NCBI GenBank assembly: GCA_963924555.1
Contig: OZ004587.1
Location: forward strand, 620,001-684,000
Direction of reading: 5' to 3'
Source of the DNA: Crambe crambe
Taxonomy: Eukaryota; Porifera; Demospongiae; Poecilosclerida; Crambeidae
DNA length: 64,000 nt
Shown: positions 36,025 to 47,778 of the stretch, piece by piece
Numbering within the stretch: position 1 is the stretch's first letter
How the letters are laid out: each line of letters begins with the position of its first letter
Notes under the pieces: generated by a model
Databases searched by the model: none
What the model was told of the DNA's origin: nothing
Seen by the model: the letters and a program-made list of their open reading frames with translations, nothing else
Position numbers and translations under genes: made by a program

Positions 36025-39000
36025 TTAGTGCTTGGCTCTCTCCTTTCGGATCTTGTACAACTGCTCCTTGGCCTGTTCCAGCTCTCGCTGCATTTTAGCC
36101 ATCCTTTCCTGCACCTCCAGCTCCTTTCGGAAATCCTCCATCACACGTCCCTTCACCTGAACCAAGGATATCTTAGTTCACTAGCTGATTGGTTGGTAAA
36201 GGGTCATCAGGGTGAACTTAATGAGGGTATACCCCCTCTAATTAAGGGTGGACTATCAGAGCCAGTAGTTCTAATGTATGCATACCTTGATCTTAGTAGC
36301 ATCTTCGTCAGTTACATTGGCAGAAGCTTGCTGAGCAGCTTTCACTAATGTTTCAGTGGCCTTCTTCACAGCTGCACCGGCCATCTACAGTACAACACAT
36401 TGTTAAAACACATGGGACATGAAAAGAGGGTTTTTGTATTAAAGGGGTGGGGATTCAATAGCAAGGTTGTGTCTACCCTTTGCAACCACTTTTCCAATAT
36501 CAAATTATTTCATGAAGTTCCTATGAGGGCATTTTACTGGACACATTTTAAGCTTCAATGGCTTGCTTATTTTCAGACTTAGAAACAGCTGAATTTTCTT
36601 TACAAGAAATTCTTGTTATGGTAAGGGGTCATCAAACGAGTGTTACTCTTACCACTCATGCTTGTACTGTACAAGATTGTGTTGTGAGTATGTACCTGTA
36701 ATCTCCTATTGTTCTCTGAACGAGCATCAGCCTTCACCTGACAGGCAATGAGCAGCTGAGCAGTAGAGGAGGCCACGGCCATAGCGGCCACTACCAGTTT
36801 CTCCTCCTTAGCCTGACCTTGCACCACTCCATTGGCAGCTTCACACAGATTGCTCGTAGCACTGGCAACCAGCTTAGCCTGCACACACAAAAACAGTTCT
36901 CAATCACACCAATTGATAAGAGTCTGCATAGTCAAAAACTACACCAACCAACCAGTAATAAGTCATTCTTCACTATCAATTTTATCAAAAGTAGTGCCAT
37001 GAATTTTTAACTCTTAGCTACTCACAGCCGAGACGAGTCCTTCACTCCATTGGCCATCCTCTGATTTGGGGTTGGAGCTGAGCTTGCCCTGAGCCACCAG
37101 TTCCCTCTGAGCTGCAGTGGCTGACCTCACCAGAGCACTAGTAGCACCTGCGATATTCTTAGCCGCTTCAAGAATATGTTCCTCAAAGTTGAGATCTTCA
37201 TCTGCATGCTACGATACAGGGGGAAAAATAAATAAAAATTAATAAACAAAATAATAACATATTTTCCTTACAGCTTTCTCTCTTGGTTTCAGTTCGGCCA
37301 GTTTCTTAGCAGCTGCTTCGATGGAGGCAGCAGCCTGTAGCAGCTCAGTCTCAGCTATGACATTGGGATCCTTCGAGTCTACCCAGTCAGCTAAAGTGCA
37401 CACATCAGCAAAAATAAACCTTGCATCCTAAATTTTTATACGTTCGTACCTCTGATGGCTTCAGCAGCTTGGACTACTTCTCCAACACAGTTTGCCACCT
37501 CCTTGGAGAACTTGGCCAGTTGTGCTTTCTTCTCTGGAGTGGGCTTCATCACAATCTGGTGGATAAGTTCCAGCAAAGCCTTGAACGCCTGAGCACAATC
37601 CTTCCCAGCACTCAGAATCCTGTATCAAATCAAAGTGCAGTACATTTTAGCTGGCAAAACTGTGTATTCTATATCACTATGTGCACAACATTGTTGAGGA
37701 GTGTTGCCTAGCACCTGTAACTTTTATGTTGAACATACATACGTACCTGTCTCTATCATCAGGACTGCCAGCCTGGATGGAGGCAGCTTTGCATGTCTTG
37801 AGTAGCTCCCCTACGGCCTTGCGGCCCAAGTTGGCACAGGCTGACACGTCCACTTGCTTGCAAGAGTTGCCAGCTGCCACAGCCTTAGCTGAAGCCAGTG
37901 TGATGCCCTGTGGAGGACATAATATCAGTACAGTGGAGTGTCAAAGATGAACCAAGTATATTAACTATTATGGAGTCCATATCTAGATTTCTTTCATACC
38001 TTTGTGCTACGTATGAGATCTTCAGGGGTGGCATCAGAAGCTGGAGGGTCACTGGAGTCATACTTCTCCAACTCGGCATCAATGGCGTCAATCGTATTCT
38101 CCAGGGATCTCACTCCCTTGCCAGCCTCTTCCTCCACATTCTTCACTGTCTTCAACAGAGAAGAAACTTTGGCGACCATAACCTAGGAAAAACAAGGATT
38201 CCAATTAATGCCCACCCATTCCAAATAAAGCACACCTTTATTTTAATCAAACCAACCTTAGCAGATGTCTTTAGTTTGTCCATGGCAGGGTCCTGGACAC
38301 TCTTTCCTGAGGCAGTACGAGTGGCACCTATCAGATCTCCTAAAGCATTGGCCACATCCTTGGCAGCAGTCAGCAGCAACAACTGCAGCAAGGACACATT
38401 TTAAAATAAATACACTAACAGATAAACCAACACAAGTTGCCTAAATACAAGAACACATACTGAACAGCTATGAAAAAAATAGGGGGAAAGTCCTCCATTT
38501 ATTATTATTTTCCATAGAACTTGGGTATCTTAGAGACCTGTGCTTCCATGTCATCAGATCCAAGAGCAGCAGCTCCCAGTTTGACATGCTCAGCTTCCTT
38601 GGTGATAGTCTTGATGGCATTGGTGGCCGCCTCAGCCAGCATTTCCTGTGTTCCTCCAGCACTGCTCACCAGCTTCTTGGTGTCGTCCACGAGCACCTTA
38701 GCTGTCTCAAGAATACTGACACGATACTCAGAAAAGCTACATAAAGGAAAATTATAGAAGCATGAAATCCACTTCAAAATGCAGAACCTCTATATATATC
38801 ATCAGGACATATTTCAGTGTCCCACTTCAATAACTGGTCATTTTCCAACCACTTTAAGGATGTTGCTAACCAGTTTCAGTGTTTCATATGGTGTGTACTC
38901 ACTTGGCAGTCTGGGGGCCCTCAGCATTGAGAGCACCAGCAGTGCAGAACATGGCAGTAGTCTCCAAGTCACCAACTATGCCAGCGATAGAGGAAATAGC

Positions 39001-42000
39001 TTCGTTGCAGGCCTGTGTACCAATGGCTCCAGCCTGGATGGCTGATACCACATAAGAAACCTGTATGCATGTATGTACATATGTATAAAAGGTCAATTGA
39101 AAAGGTCACGGGAGCATTATACCTTTTCAGTGACAACTCTGGCAGCATCAGCTAACTCCCTCTTCGAGCGACCATCGTTCGGGTTCCCCTGGACACTGGC
39201 TCCGCAATGGATCAACTCCTTGCAACTCTCTCCCAGATCATAGCCCGTCTTCCTCAATCTGCTAGCAATCTCAGGGGACTCGATAGTGGCCAGAGCACCA
39301 CGAGCAGAGTCAACCAGGCAACTGTATGTGGATGTAAGCTCACGGGACACATTGGAAAGTTCTCCAGGACTGGAACTGGATTTCAAAACCATGTCCTGAG
39401 CATGTTTGGTGAGCCCCTTGCAGTGTTGGAAGGTGTCTGCTTGGTAGTCAGCATATGTACCCTCAATTTCTCCCTCAGGTGTGGAGCCAAGACGAGTCAT
39501 GGCCTTGTTGATCTCTTCTGTCATGCCTATGGATTAAAAATGCAGTTAATACGCATGCATTGCTGACATTTCACTCCTTACCAGATATGAGTCCAGCCTC
39601 TCCTCCTGCCTTCTCCAGTGTGGCTGTGAGTTCAGAGACTGCTTGGTTCATCAATGTAGAAGCCTCGTCCACTTTATCATGGGCAGCTGTGGACTTGGGG
39701 TTGCCTCCAGCATCCTTAGATGCATACACTAGCTGCAATGCACTCTCTGAAATGAGGGGAAGGGTTTGGATAGACATGACTGTAGCAATGGCATGAATCA
39801 CACTTATAGCTCTATAGAGAGTTTGCCCAAGAATAAGGGATGGTTAAAAAGGTAAATTTCCAATTGATTTTTATGTTGCATCCGTGTCATTTGATATGTC
39901 TGACCATCCTATGACTAACTCCAGACACTATCTGTATATCCCCTGGTCCTCACCAGTGAGTGTCTTAGTCTGCTCCAGGAGATTGCTCTGTATCTGTGAG
40001 CTGGAGGTCTTAGAGGCAGCACCAATGGCAGCTCCAGCGAGACTGGGGAAGAGATTAGCCATGGCTGTCACCTGGTGTCCCAGTTTCTCAGCTTCTCCTT
40101 TGGCTGCGGTGGCAAGGGGCACCACTGTGTCCTTGATGTTGGCTGAAGAGTCCAACATCTGCTCCTGGAAACCCTGAGAGAAGAAATTATTTATTCAGCA
40201 CAATAGATACATGAATAAAAGTAAATATATGAATAAACAAATATAATACGGTACCTGTAGAGTGGAGGAGGCATGGGGCTGCAGTTGCTGACTCATGGCG
40301 GCGAGGATGGCCTGGTCCAAGTGGTTGATGTTCTCATTCAGACAGTCGATGGCCTTATCGCACTCCTTCTGACCAGGACACTTGTCCCTAATGGCTAGGA
40401 TCAAACTCTTAATAGCATCTGTCACAGCCCGAGTGTGTGAAGCAAGCAGCTGCCACATGTTGGGGTCATTGGGATTAATAGCAAGATTCTTGGCTGAGGT
40501 TAGCAAGCTGTTGCTTGATTTGTTGACATTCTTGCCAGCTTGTATGATGGGCTCTTGAGCCTTGCGAGCAGAAGCGCTGATCTTGGCAGGAGTGCTGGCA
40601 AATTGAGGGCTAGAGGCAAAGGTGGTGAGAGCCTCCACTGCTTCCACAAGAGGTTTGGTGGTCTCTGCACATGCTTCACGGTTGGCCTCAGTCAAATCAC
40701 CAGCCAGAGCCTGCATAGTTGGAGATTAATATTGGAGGTGAACTTCATTTAAAAATTAATTATATTATATCACAGCTAAAGTGCATCCAGACATGCGAAG
40801 ACCAACTTCTACCATTATTAGGCATAGGTGCTAGGAACCACCGTTTAACAGTGAGACACGTGCCTATTTTGGTGGGCATTATTTAGAGTATTGCATGATA
40901 AAGCTGCTAATTAGCAGCTATAGTTCCATACAGAAAGAGACATTTTATTAAATAAGTGAGCTTAGCAAAAGCAGAAAAAAAAAAAAAAAAAAAAAAAGCC
41001 AGAAAATCAATAGTACATACCTTGATGTTCTTGACCAGGCTAGCAGTGTTGTTGGCCACTTCCTTGGCGGCCTGGACAAAGTGTCTCTTGGCCACAGGGT
41101 TGCTTGTCTTGCTGCTGGCGACCTTGCAGGCATTGCACAGTACGCTGGTGTGTTTGGCTATGACTGTGGCAGCTGCAAGCACTTGCTGCTGGTTGGATGA
41201 TGGGTTCAACAGGTTCTGACAAGCCATTGAGATTGCCTGGAGAAAAAGGAGGGAGGGAGGGAGGGGGAGAGGGAGGGAGGGAGGGAGGGAGAGAGGGAGA
41301 GAGGGAGGGAGAATAATCTATGTATTGTTGTTGTATGCATCTAGACAAGAGTTTTGCCCAATTACGTGGGTTATCCCCTGAATAGAATGACCATGTTTGA
41401 GCAGATTTCATCATGAAAAGATGAATGAAGGCTTAAAAATTACTGGATGATGTGATTCACTTTACCTGTGAAGCTCTGGCAAACTGTGTCTGGTCCACGA
41501 GTCCTGGAGTGGCAGCAGTACTACTTGAGTCGGCTATACCCACCAAGTACGCAGCCTGAGCACTGGCTTCTGTCAGTTGGCACACTGCATTGGCCGTGCT
41601 GTCCACTGCTTTGCTGAACTCGTCAATCTCTCCATTCTTGGCATGGGTAGTGATCAAGGCACCTGCCTCTCCCAGAACCTAAGGGATATTAATTAATATT
41701 CAATTATCATTATCTCTATTGTGTGTAGCACTCTTAATTAAACACAAATACAATAGAGTAAGAAATGTTGATAGAGTGAAACCTCCAAATAATGCACACA
41801 CTTGGGACCCAGGCTTTTGTCCTTTGTAAAGAGGTTGTCCTCCTTTGGAGGTTATTAAGTATAGAGTGCATATGCAAAGGTACGTTTAGATTGCCCATTT
41901 TTTTGAGAAGTTTGTCCTCTCCTCTTTCGGAGTGTTCTTTATTAGAGGTTCTACTGTAGGTAGTGGATTCAATGGTTCACTGCACGTACCTTAGATTTCT

Positions 42001-44474
42001 CGATGACCAGGTCCAAGCAGTCAAAGTATGACAGATCACTAACAGGCTCGTTAGGGTTGTCAAGGACAGGGGCTACAGCCTATTGGGGGGAATAGACATT
42101 GATTATACTGTATAAATCCTAAAAAGGGTGAATTAGTATAACAGGAAATTAAAAACAAAAAAACAAAAATATAAATTTTAGCAAACATGAAAATTTACTC
42201 AACCAGGCATTACACACTTTGAAATGATCTGACAAAATGTCAGACCATGGGAAGAGTTGATTATGATATGGCCCTTAAATAGATACATTCCTAAGTGCAA
42301 TGGGATGTGTTATACCAATATGATGTCAGACCTAAGAAAATCTTGATCAGATATTTGACCTTTTGACCCTATGGCAGACTGTTATAATCCTCACTGCACT
42401 TTATATATTATTTTCACCTCAATACTCCTGATGGCACTGTCACATTCCTTCTGTCCAGGGCCTGAGCTAGAACATAAGTTGATAAGAGAGTTTATAGCAT
42501 CAGTCACAGAGCGAGCAGCTGCTGCCAATTGGTTCATAACGTTAGGAGCATTTGGATCAGCAGAGAGAGCCTTAGCTGCTAGCAAGAGTTTAGAGGAAGA
42601 CACAGATATGGTCCTGAGATAACCCAACATCTCATCACGACTCTCCTTGTTCTTAGAGGCACCGGCAAGAGTCAAACCGGCCGTCAACATCTCTTCGAAT
42701 TGAGTGGCAAAAGTTTGTGTGGTGACGGCTTGTACTTCTGGAGTGCTGTTAGCAGCTGAGACCACGTCTGCTCCAGACACATTCAGGGCGGCGGCTGCAG
42801 CACTTAGGTTGTTCTGGAGTGTTTGGTAACTGGCACCACCTGAGCTGGGGAACTAAGGGGGTGGGTAGGTGCATGGAGGAGGGGAGGGGCCAAAAAGGAT
42901 GATGAAAGTGAGGAATATCATTATAATCATTACAAAGAAATATTCATTCAGTTGATTGTATGTACTTCATTGTACACACATCGTAATGATGATGATTCAG
43001 ATACATAGTCAAGTTAGAATGAGGTATACAGTGTCATATGTCATTAGTCAATTCATCTCTACATTCATTGCCTACATATGTGCTGAATCTGCTGATGCGG
43101 CTAACGAATCTAATTCATACCTGCCACATGACACACGCATGATGACTATTGCATCACTATTTGCATCAGCATGTGTACGTAACCAGGGCAATGTGCAACA
43201 TTGGCAACTATTAAGACCTATAGGAGGAGGAGTGCACCCCTTTCCTTCTATAATTATATTCATACACTAAACTGCCTCTCTATATACCTTGCCACTTTGG
43301 AGTTTTCGACTAGCTTCAGCTATGGCCTTGATGGCATGATCAAACTCAATCTGCCCAGGGAGACAGTTGACCACCTGGTTGAGGGCCTGAGACACAGCTT
43401 TGGCAGCTTGGGCAAGACGGAGCTGTTTGTTGGGCACACTGGGGTCCTGCACAGCTGCCTTGGCCTCCGATATCAGAGTCACACTCTGATCCATAACCTA
43501 ACAGAATTATAACAGATGTAAATTGCAGTTCTAAAGAGATATACTGAAGAGATAAGATTAAGTGTGTATCTGGAAATTGATTTTATAGCATTTATATAGT
43601 ACTAAGCTACACTATGATAGTGTTGCAGTTAGTGTGCTATCTGGATACTTCAGTAAACTGCAGTATTATTGTACCTGCTGTGCAGTGGAGAGGATTCTTG
43701 GTGCCAGCGGCCACACCCCTGACAGCATGGGCCAACACAGCAAGGGCATTGGCCGTGTCTCGTGCTGCTATCCCTGTGTAGTTCTCATTACCTACATACA
43801 GTAGTACATACATACAGTAGTACATACATACAGTATACAGCAGTATATACATATATAGCTAATATTATCATTGTCTGTGGGGATATAATTATCATTCATC
43901 AATATTATGTCATTTACAAATATTCAATATTTCATTGCTATCAGCTAATTTCCCCCGTCAATCTTACCATCATCAGACTATATTGAACATTATACACTCC
44001 CCCTCTAATATTGTGCAAAAAAGTATAGAATGATTTCATCAAGCTTATGCAATTACTACTTGTTATTGGCAATTATAAAGATCAAACTTGCATCATCATA
44101 CTATGAATTTTGGCAAGTGCATGGCAAACATGTGCCGACTAGTACTAAAAGATATGACTGTTGTTTATTATGAATTGCGTGATCTCACCACCATCAGGAG
44201 CTTATATAAATAAGAAAGCAAACCCTGAAAACAATGAGACTAGAATCAAAAGAGCTAGCTAATTATAAATTGCTGCAAGTGAATATGATTTCCTCCTTTT
44301 GAGCAATTAAGTAGGCTCATGGAGAACCTATGTACATGTGAGGTTATTTGACTGACTGACCTTGGTTAGCAGCTGTTAGGAGCTGAGCCATGGAGGAACC
44401 AACCGTCTTTGAAGTGGCTCCCAACTCCAAAGCACTGATCTCAACACTCTCTCCAGGAAGAGGAAGCAACATAC
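36025..44474 (-). CDS. TLN: Talin, C-terminal half (rod plus actin-binding module), 5' part absent
   Basis: Talin links integrins to actin at the plasma membrane. I trace 22 exons: 44361-44474, 43675-43791, 43288-43497, 42418-42852, 41990-42079, 41466-41678, 41021-41236, 40255-40710, 39954-40173, 39582-39746, 39123-39526, 38903-39060, 38538-38736, 38257-38382, 38000-38182, 37747-37907, 37450-37619, 37272-37390, 37026-37208, 36696-36878, 36286-36384 and 36025-36156 (TAA 36025-36027). They encode about 1,450 residues of helical rod with clear talin landmarks: NENYTGIAARD, SSSKLLLAAKALSADP, GPGQKECD, AAYLVG, VAKHTSVLCNACK, AAGNSCKQ and NLCEAANGVVQGQAKEEKL. The I/LWEQ actin-binding region and a terminal dimerisation helix (LYKIRKERAKH) follow. 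Every joint agrees in phase except at exon 43675-43791, which is about 20 nt short. The first exon has an acceptor, so earlier exons (FERM head, early rod) should exist, but none lies in 44.5-64 kb. Confidence 0.93.
40975..40997. repeat. A23 homopolymer in a talin intron
   Basis: An uninterrupted run of 23 A lies in the intron just after the donor at 41020 (minus strand). It is a probable length-variable site, with no sign of a retroposed poly(A) tail. Confidence 0.9.
41248..41311. repeat. GGGA microsatellite in a talin intron
   Basis: About 60 bases of imperfect (GGGA)n, with occasional GAGA interruptions, lie just upstream (in plus coordinates) of the exon ending at 41236. On the coding strand it is a CCCT-rich pyrimidine tract close to the acceptor and may serve as the polypyrimidine tract. 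Confidence 0.85.
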
Positions 44475-45773
44475 CTATAGAAAACAAGATAATATGAAGT
44501 TCTGAATCAATACATCGTGCTCTTCTCACGTACTATCTATGGTTCATATGTATGACTTTTTAGTAGCATATGCAAATAATTGTGTATGTGCATGACCTTT
44601 AATGTATGACCTTGCAGTTCAGCTAGCTAGCAAGCAAACGAGCAAGCAAGATAGCTTGAGGAAGTGAACAGTGAGAGCAGAGGTTAAATACATAGTAGGC
44701 AAGTTATTGTTCACCTGAAAAAGTACTGGGAGCAAGAGAACCAATATGAAAGCGAAAGCAGACTGTACAAAGCTTAAGATTTTGTCTCAAAAAAGCAGCA
44801 AGAGAGCCTACGAAAAGCATTGAACAGCAGAACAGAGGCTACAAAGTAGGCAAGTTAACAATCGTTGAGAAAGCAGCAAGTGAGCCAATAAAACAGAGCA
44901 ATGGCTACTTAGAAACTAATGTGGCTGACTTGGCTGGCTAGAAAGTCATTGAATATAATTATAATAATTATGAAACAATAACGACATTGAGTCTTCAAAT
45001 AATATCTCTAGTATATGCAAAAATGTTTTTCGATAAGTGTCAACACATGCATATTATGTAGCTACCAAACTAACCTAAGTCTATTACGTGTGGAGGCATC
45101 AAGTTATCATAGTGGAAGGTGATAAGAGGATTCACAGGACACTGGAAACCCCCAGGGAAACCACTTGGGGTAACACCTATTGCATCATCACAGATTCACT
45201 ATACTATCTTAAAGTTCTTCCTAGAAGATTCAGTACAATGAAACAATGGCAAAATGTATCAGAAGATTCAGTACAATGAAACAATGGCAAAATGTATCCT
45301 GCCTGATGCTACTGCTACTACTACTACTACTACTACTAATACTACTACAGTGTCCACAACTTGCAGAGTTGATTCAAACTCGAGGTACCAAAATATTAAG
45401 TTAAAGTCCACACAAGAGTTTTGGCTGCCAGTCCAATGGCTACTAGATCAATTATATTTGAAATAGGAGCGTAGTTGCATACCCAAAATTGGGAAATTTT
45501 CATTCAATTTACACATTAATTAATTTTGGTTGTTACTTGTAATTAGCTTTTGTACATGGTAATTAATTTTCATGTGATTAATTTTTGTTGTTGAACTTGA
45601 CCATGAAAATTAATCAACATCAAAAAATTCCCATACTTCATAATGGTCACACAGGACACTTGGCCTGGGGCATTTTGGAGTGTAGACCTATATTTTAATG
45701 AGTCATGACCTGAGAGTCAGCTCACTCGCTGAATTAATTTTTGTTGTTGGTCTATTTCATTCATAACACACAG
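44475..45773. other. Stretch between talin and the Ig-like exon; no talin exon found
   Basis: I searched the minus strand here for the exon preceding 44361-44474 and found none. A donor-like site at 44715 follows only a hydrophobic non-talin frame. There are low-complexity AGCAAG-type repeats (44630-44900) and a CTA trinucleotide run (about 45308-45350). A duplicated phrase, CAGTACAATGAAACAATGGC, occurs at about 45231 and 45269. Confidence 0.5.
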
Positions 45774-46186
45774 AGGCGACAACAAATACTGAATACTGTC
45801 TACAACACCAGGTGAAAATCATGACATGTGGTCTAGAGAATGGAACTACAGCTCTGAACGTTTGGTGGTTGATGAACAACTCGCGTCTTACAATACAAAT
45901 GAGGAAGGAACGTCACATAAACAGCACCAATAGAGACACGATACTTCATGTGCCCTGCACCTCGGAGTTCTATAACACCAATTTCACTTGTGTATCATCT
46001 AGAGGTGATGTGGGTTACGATAAAACATTACACATCATAATGGAACCACCTGTCCCAGAAATAATGTCAACACCTCCGTCTCAGCAAGTACCAGGATATT
46101 CTCAAGGGCACACAGCTAGTGTTTCTACTGGACTTATCTCAGCATTAGTGCTATGTACTATTGTAATAATAAGAACCTTATATTGA
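45774..46186 (+). CDS. Last exon of an Ig-like single-pass or GPI-anchored surface protein
   Basis: After an acceptor (ataacacacag at 45763-45773) an open frame runs to TGA at 46184-46186. It has an Ig-like pattern: EYCLQHQVKIMTC, then VWWLMNNSRLTIQM with the core Trp, then FYNTNFTCVSS with the second Cys. Several N-glycosylation sequons (NGT, NNS, NST, NFT) are present. A Pro/Ser-rich stalk (PPVPEIMSTPPSQQVPGYSQ) leads to a C-terminal hydrophobic segment (GLISALVLCTIVII) and a four-residue tail. It is likely displayed outside the cell. The 5' exons were not identified. Confidence 0.5.
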
Positions 46187-46804
46187 GTTAATATGCTATT
46201 CTTATGACTACTGTACATTTATTATCATTTTGTGCAGCCGCCATACCATGGATTTTAGGATGGGGAATGAGAAATAGGTACCTAAGAAACTTGCAGCTGT
46301 GTAAACAAATTGTATCCACAATTTTGGTCCATGCAGTGGTGTACAGGTGTATTGCAGCCATGACTAATTGGGTAAGGGTCATTAGTTATCAGAGTCTTCC
46401 CTAGCTCTAGCTGTAGTGCTGTAGCTTCAAACTCATGAGAATAAGCATAGACCCAGCCCTAAAGTTTCTTCATCCAAACAGGGTGGCCCACCCTGGATTT
46501 AGTATACGTAACTTGGGGGAAAACACCGATTTATACACTAATTTCAAAGAACTTTCAACCTTCATGGTAAGGTTATACAGTGAAGCCTGTCTATACTGAC
46601 CAACTCTGGGCTGGTCTCTTAAAGGAGGTGGTCTCTTTACAGAGGTTGATACAAGGATTATGGGGACATAACCAGTGGTCTCTAAAAAGAGGTGGTCTCT
46701 AAATAGGATGGTCTGTACTATCTTGAAAATCAAGATACTGTTCATTATGCTACTTTCTAATACTATGTCATATGCACTTTAAGATTATAACTCATTAGAT
46801 GATG

Positions 46805-47107
46805 ATAAGGGAAAAAGCATTTCGTGAAATGAAAAAAGATGTAGGGATGACCACTGCTCAAATAAGTAAGGAAACAAGAAGGATGGAAATGGGATCAATC
46901 TTTGTTCTGTATATCCAGCCAACAATCCCTACATATACACACATTACTGCACTATAATCTGAAGTTACCCGACGTATATGTAGGGATTGTTGGCTGGATA
47001 TACAGAACAAAGATTGATCCCATTTCCATCCTTCTTGTTTCCTTACTTTTTTGAGCAGTGGTCATCCCTACATCTTTTTTTATTTCACGAAATGCTTTTT
47101 TACTTAT
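46805..47107. mobile_element. Near-perfect palindromic foldback MITE
   Basis: Two arms of about 130 bases are reverse complements with few mismatches. They begin near AAGCATTTCGTGAAAT and end with the complementary ATTTCACGAAATGCTT. The inner arm reads TGTAGGGATTGTTGGCTGG, and the loop contains CTGCACTATAATCTGAAG. It is non-coding. It is the intact relative of 18952-19235 and lies at the matching edge of block Q. Confidence 0.85.
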
Positions 47108-47681
47108 GTGTACTTCAAGTAGGAACAATATCAGTTTGAACTTTGAACTTAGCTAAATTTGGTACCCGTTGATAATAGTGACCTTAAGGTATACCATGTC
47201 ACTATCCGTCCCACTTGACAGTCACTGGCAAAAGCTGTCTCTATGTAATGATCATACATTAAAGGCTGAATATTGAGTTTATCGTCACTTCCCTCATCAA
47301 ATTTTGTCAGCATAATATTCAATTTTGATGAGGCATTTCAGACAAAATTGGTAGACCTCAGATTTTATACTGAAAATTCAAGTAGGTTTGGTTATCCAAA
47401 GAAACTGATATTGAATAATGACCTCCCTCCCTCATGGAAATCTGAAAATCTTGTGACAATAAACAGCAAATTTAGTTTATGTGACTCAATGTGAGATATT
47501 TACCGTATGGTACAAGACATAGGTCAGCTGACATGCCATGTATCACATGACAAGTACCAGTCTAGTCATGTGATCTGTCACTTAATTACCATGTGTGTCA
47601 CATGATGACGTGATATTTTACTGACTCACTTGGAGCCAAATGTGACAGGTATAGGTCTAGTCATGTGATGTCATGTGATAC

Positions 47682-47778
47682 TCACTTGGTGGCATGAGTG
47701 TTATCTCCCTTGCTCTGGAGGTTGGGGATGGGATCACTCTCATCACAGATCATTAAAGTCGTAACTTCCAGCTGCATT
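47682..47778 (-). pseudogene. Dead duplicate of the SMAD4 terminal exon (copy 2)
   Basis: This is homologous to 19755-19846, with the acceptor retained and TAA shortly after the CGACTT codons. No other SMAD4 exon lies nearby in block Q. Confidence 0.7.

Noticed and set aside
40907..41133. Open frames running through the A23 tract in the talin intron
   Set aside because: Homopolymer-driven extension of the talin exon frame beyond its donor at 41020; not coding.
43498..43674. Microexon that could repair the talin frame
   Set aside because: The only stretch of suitable length (17 nt after a TTTAG) would leave a following intron of 16 nt, which is not plausible.
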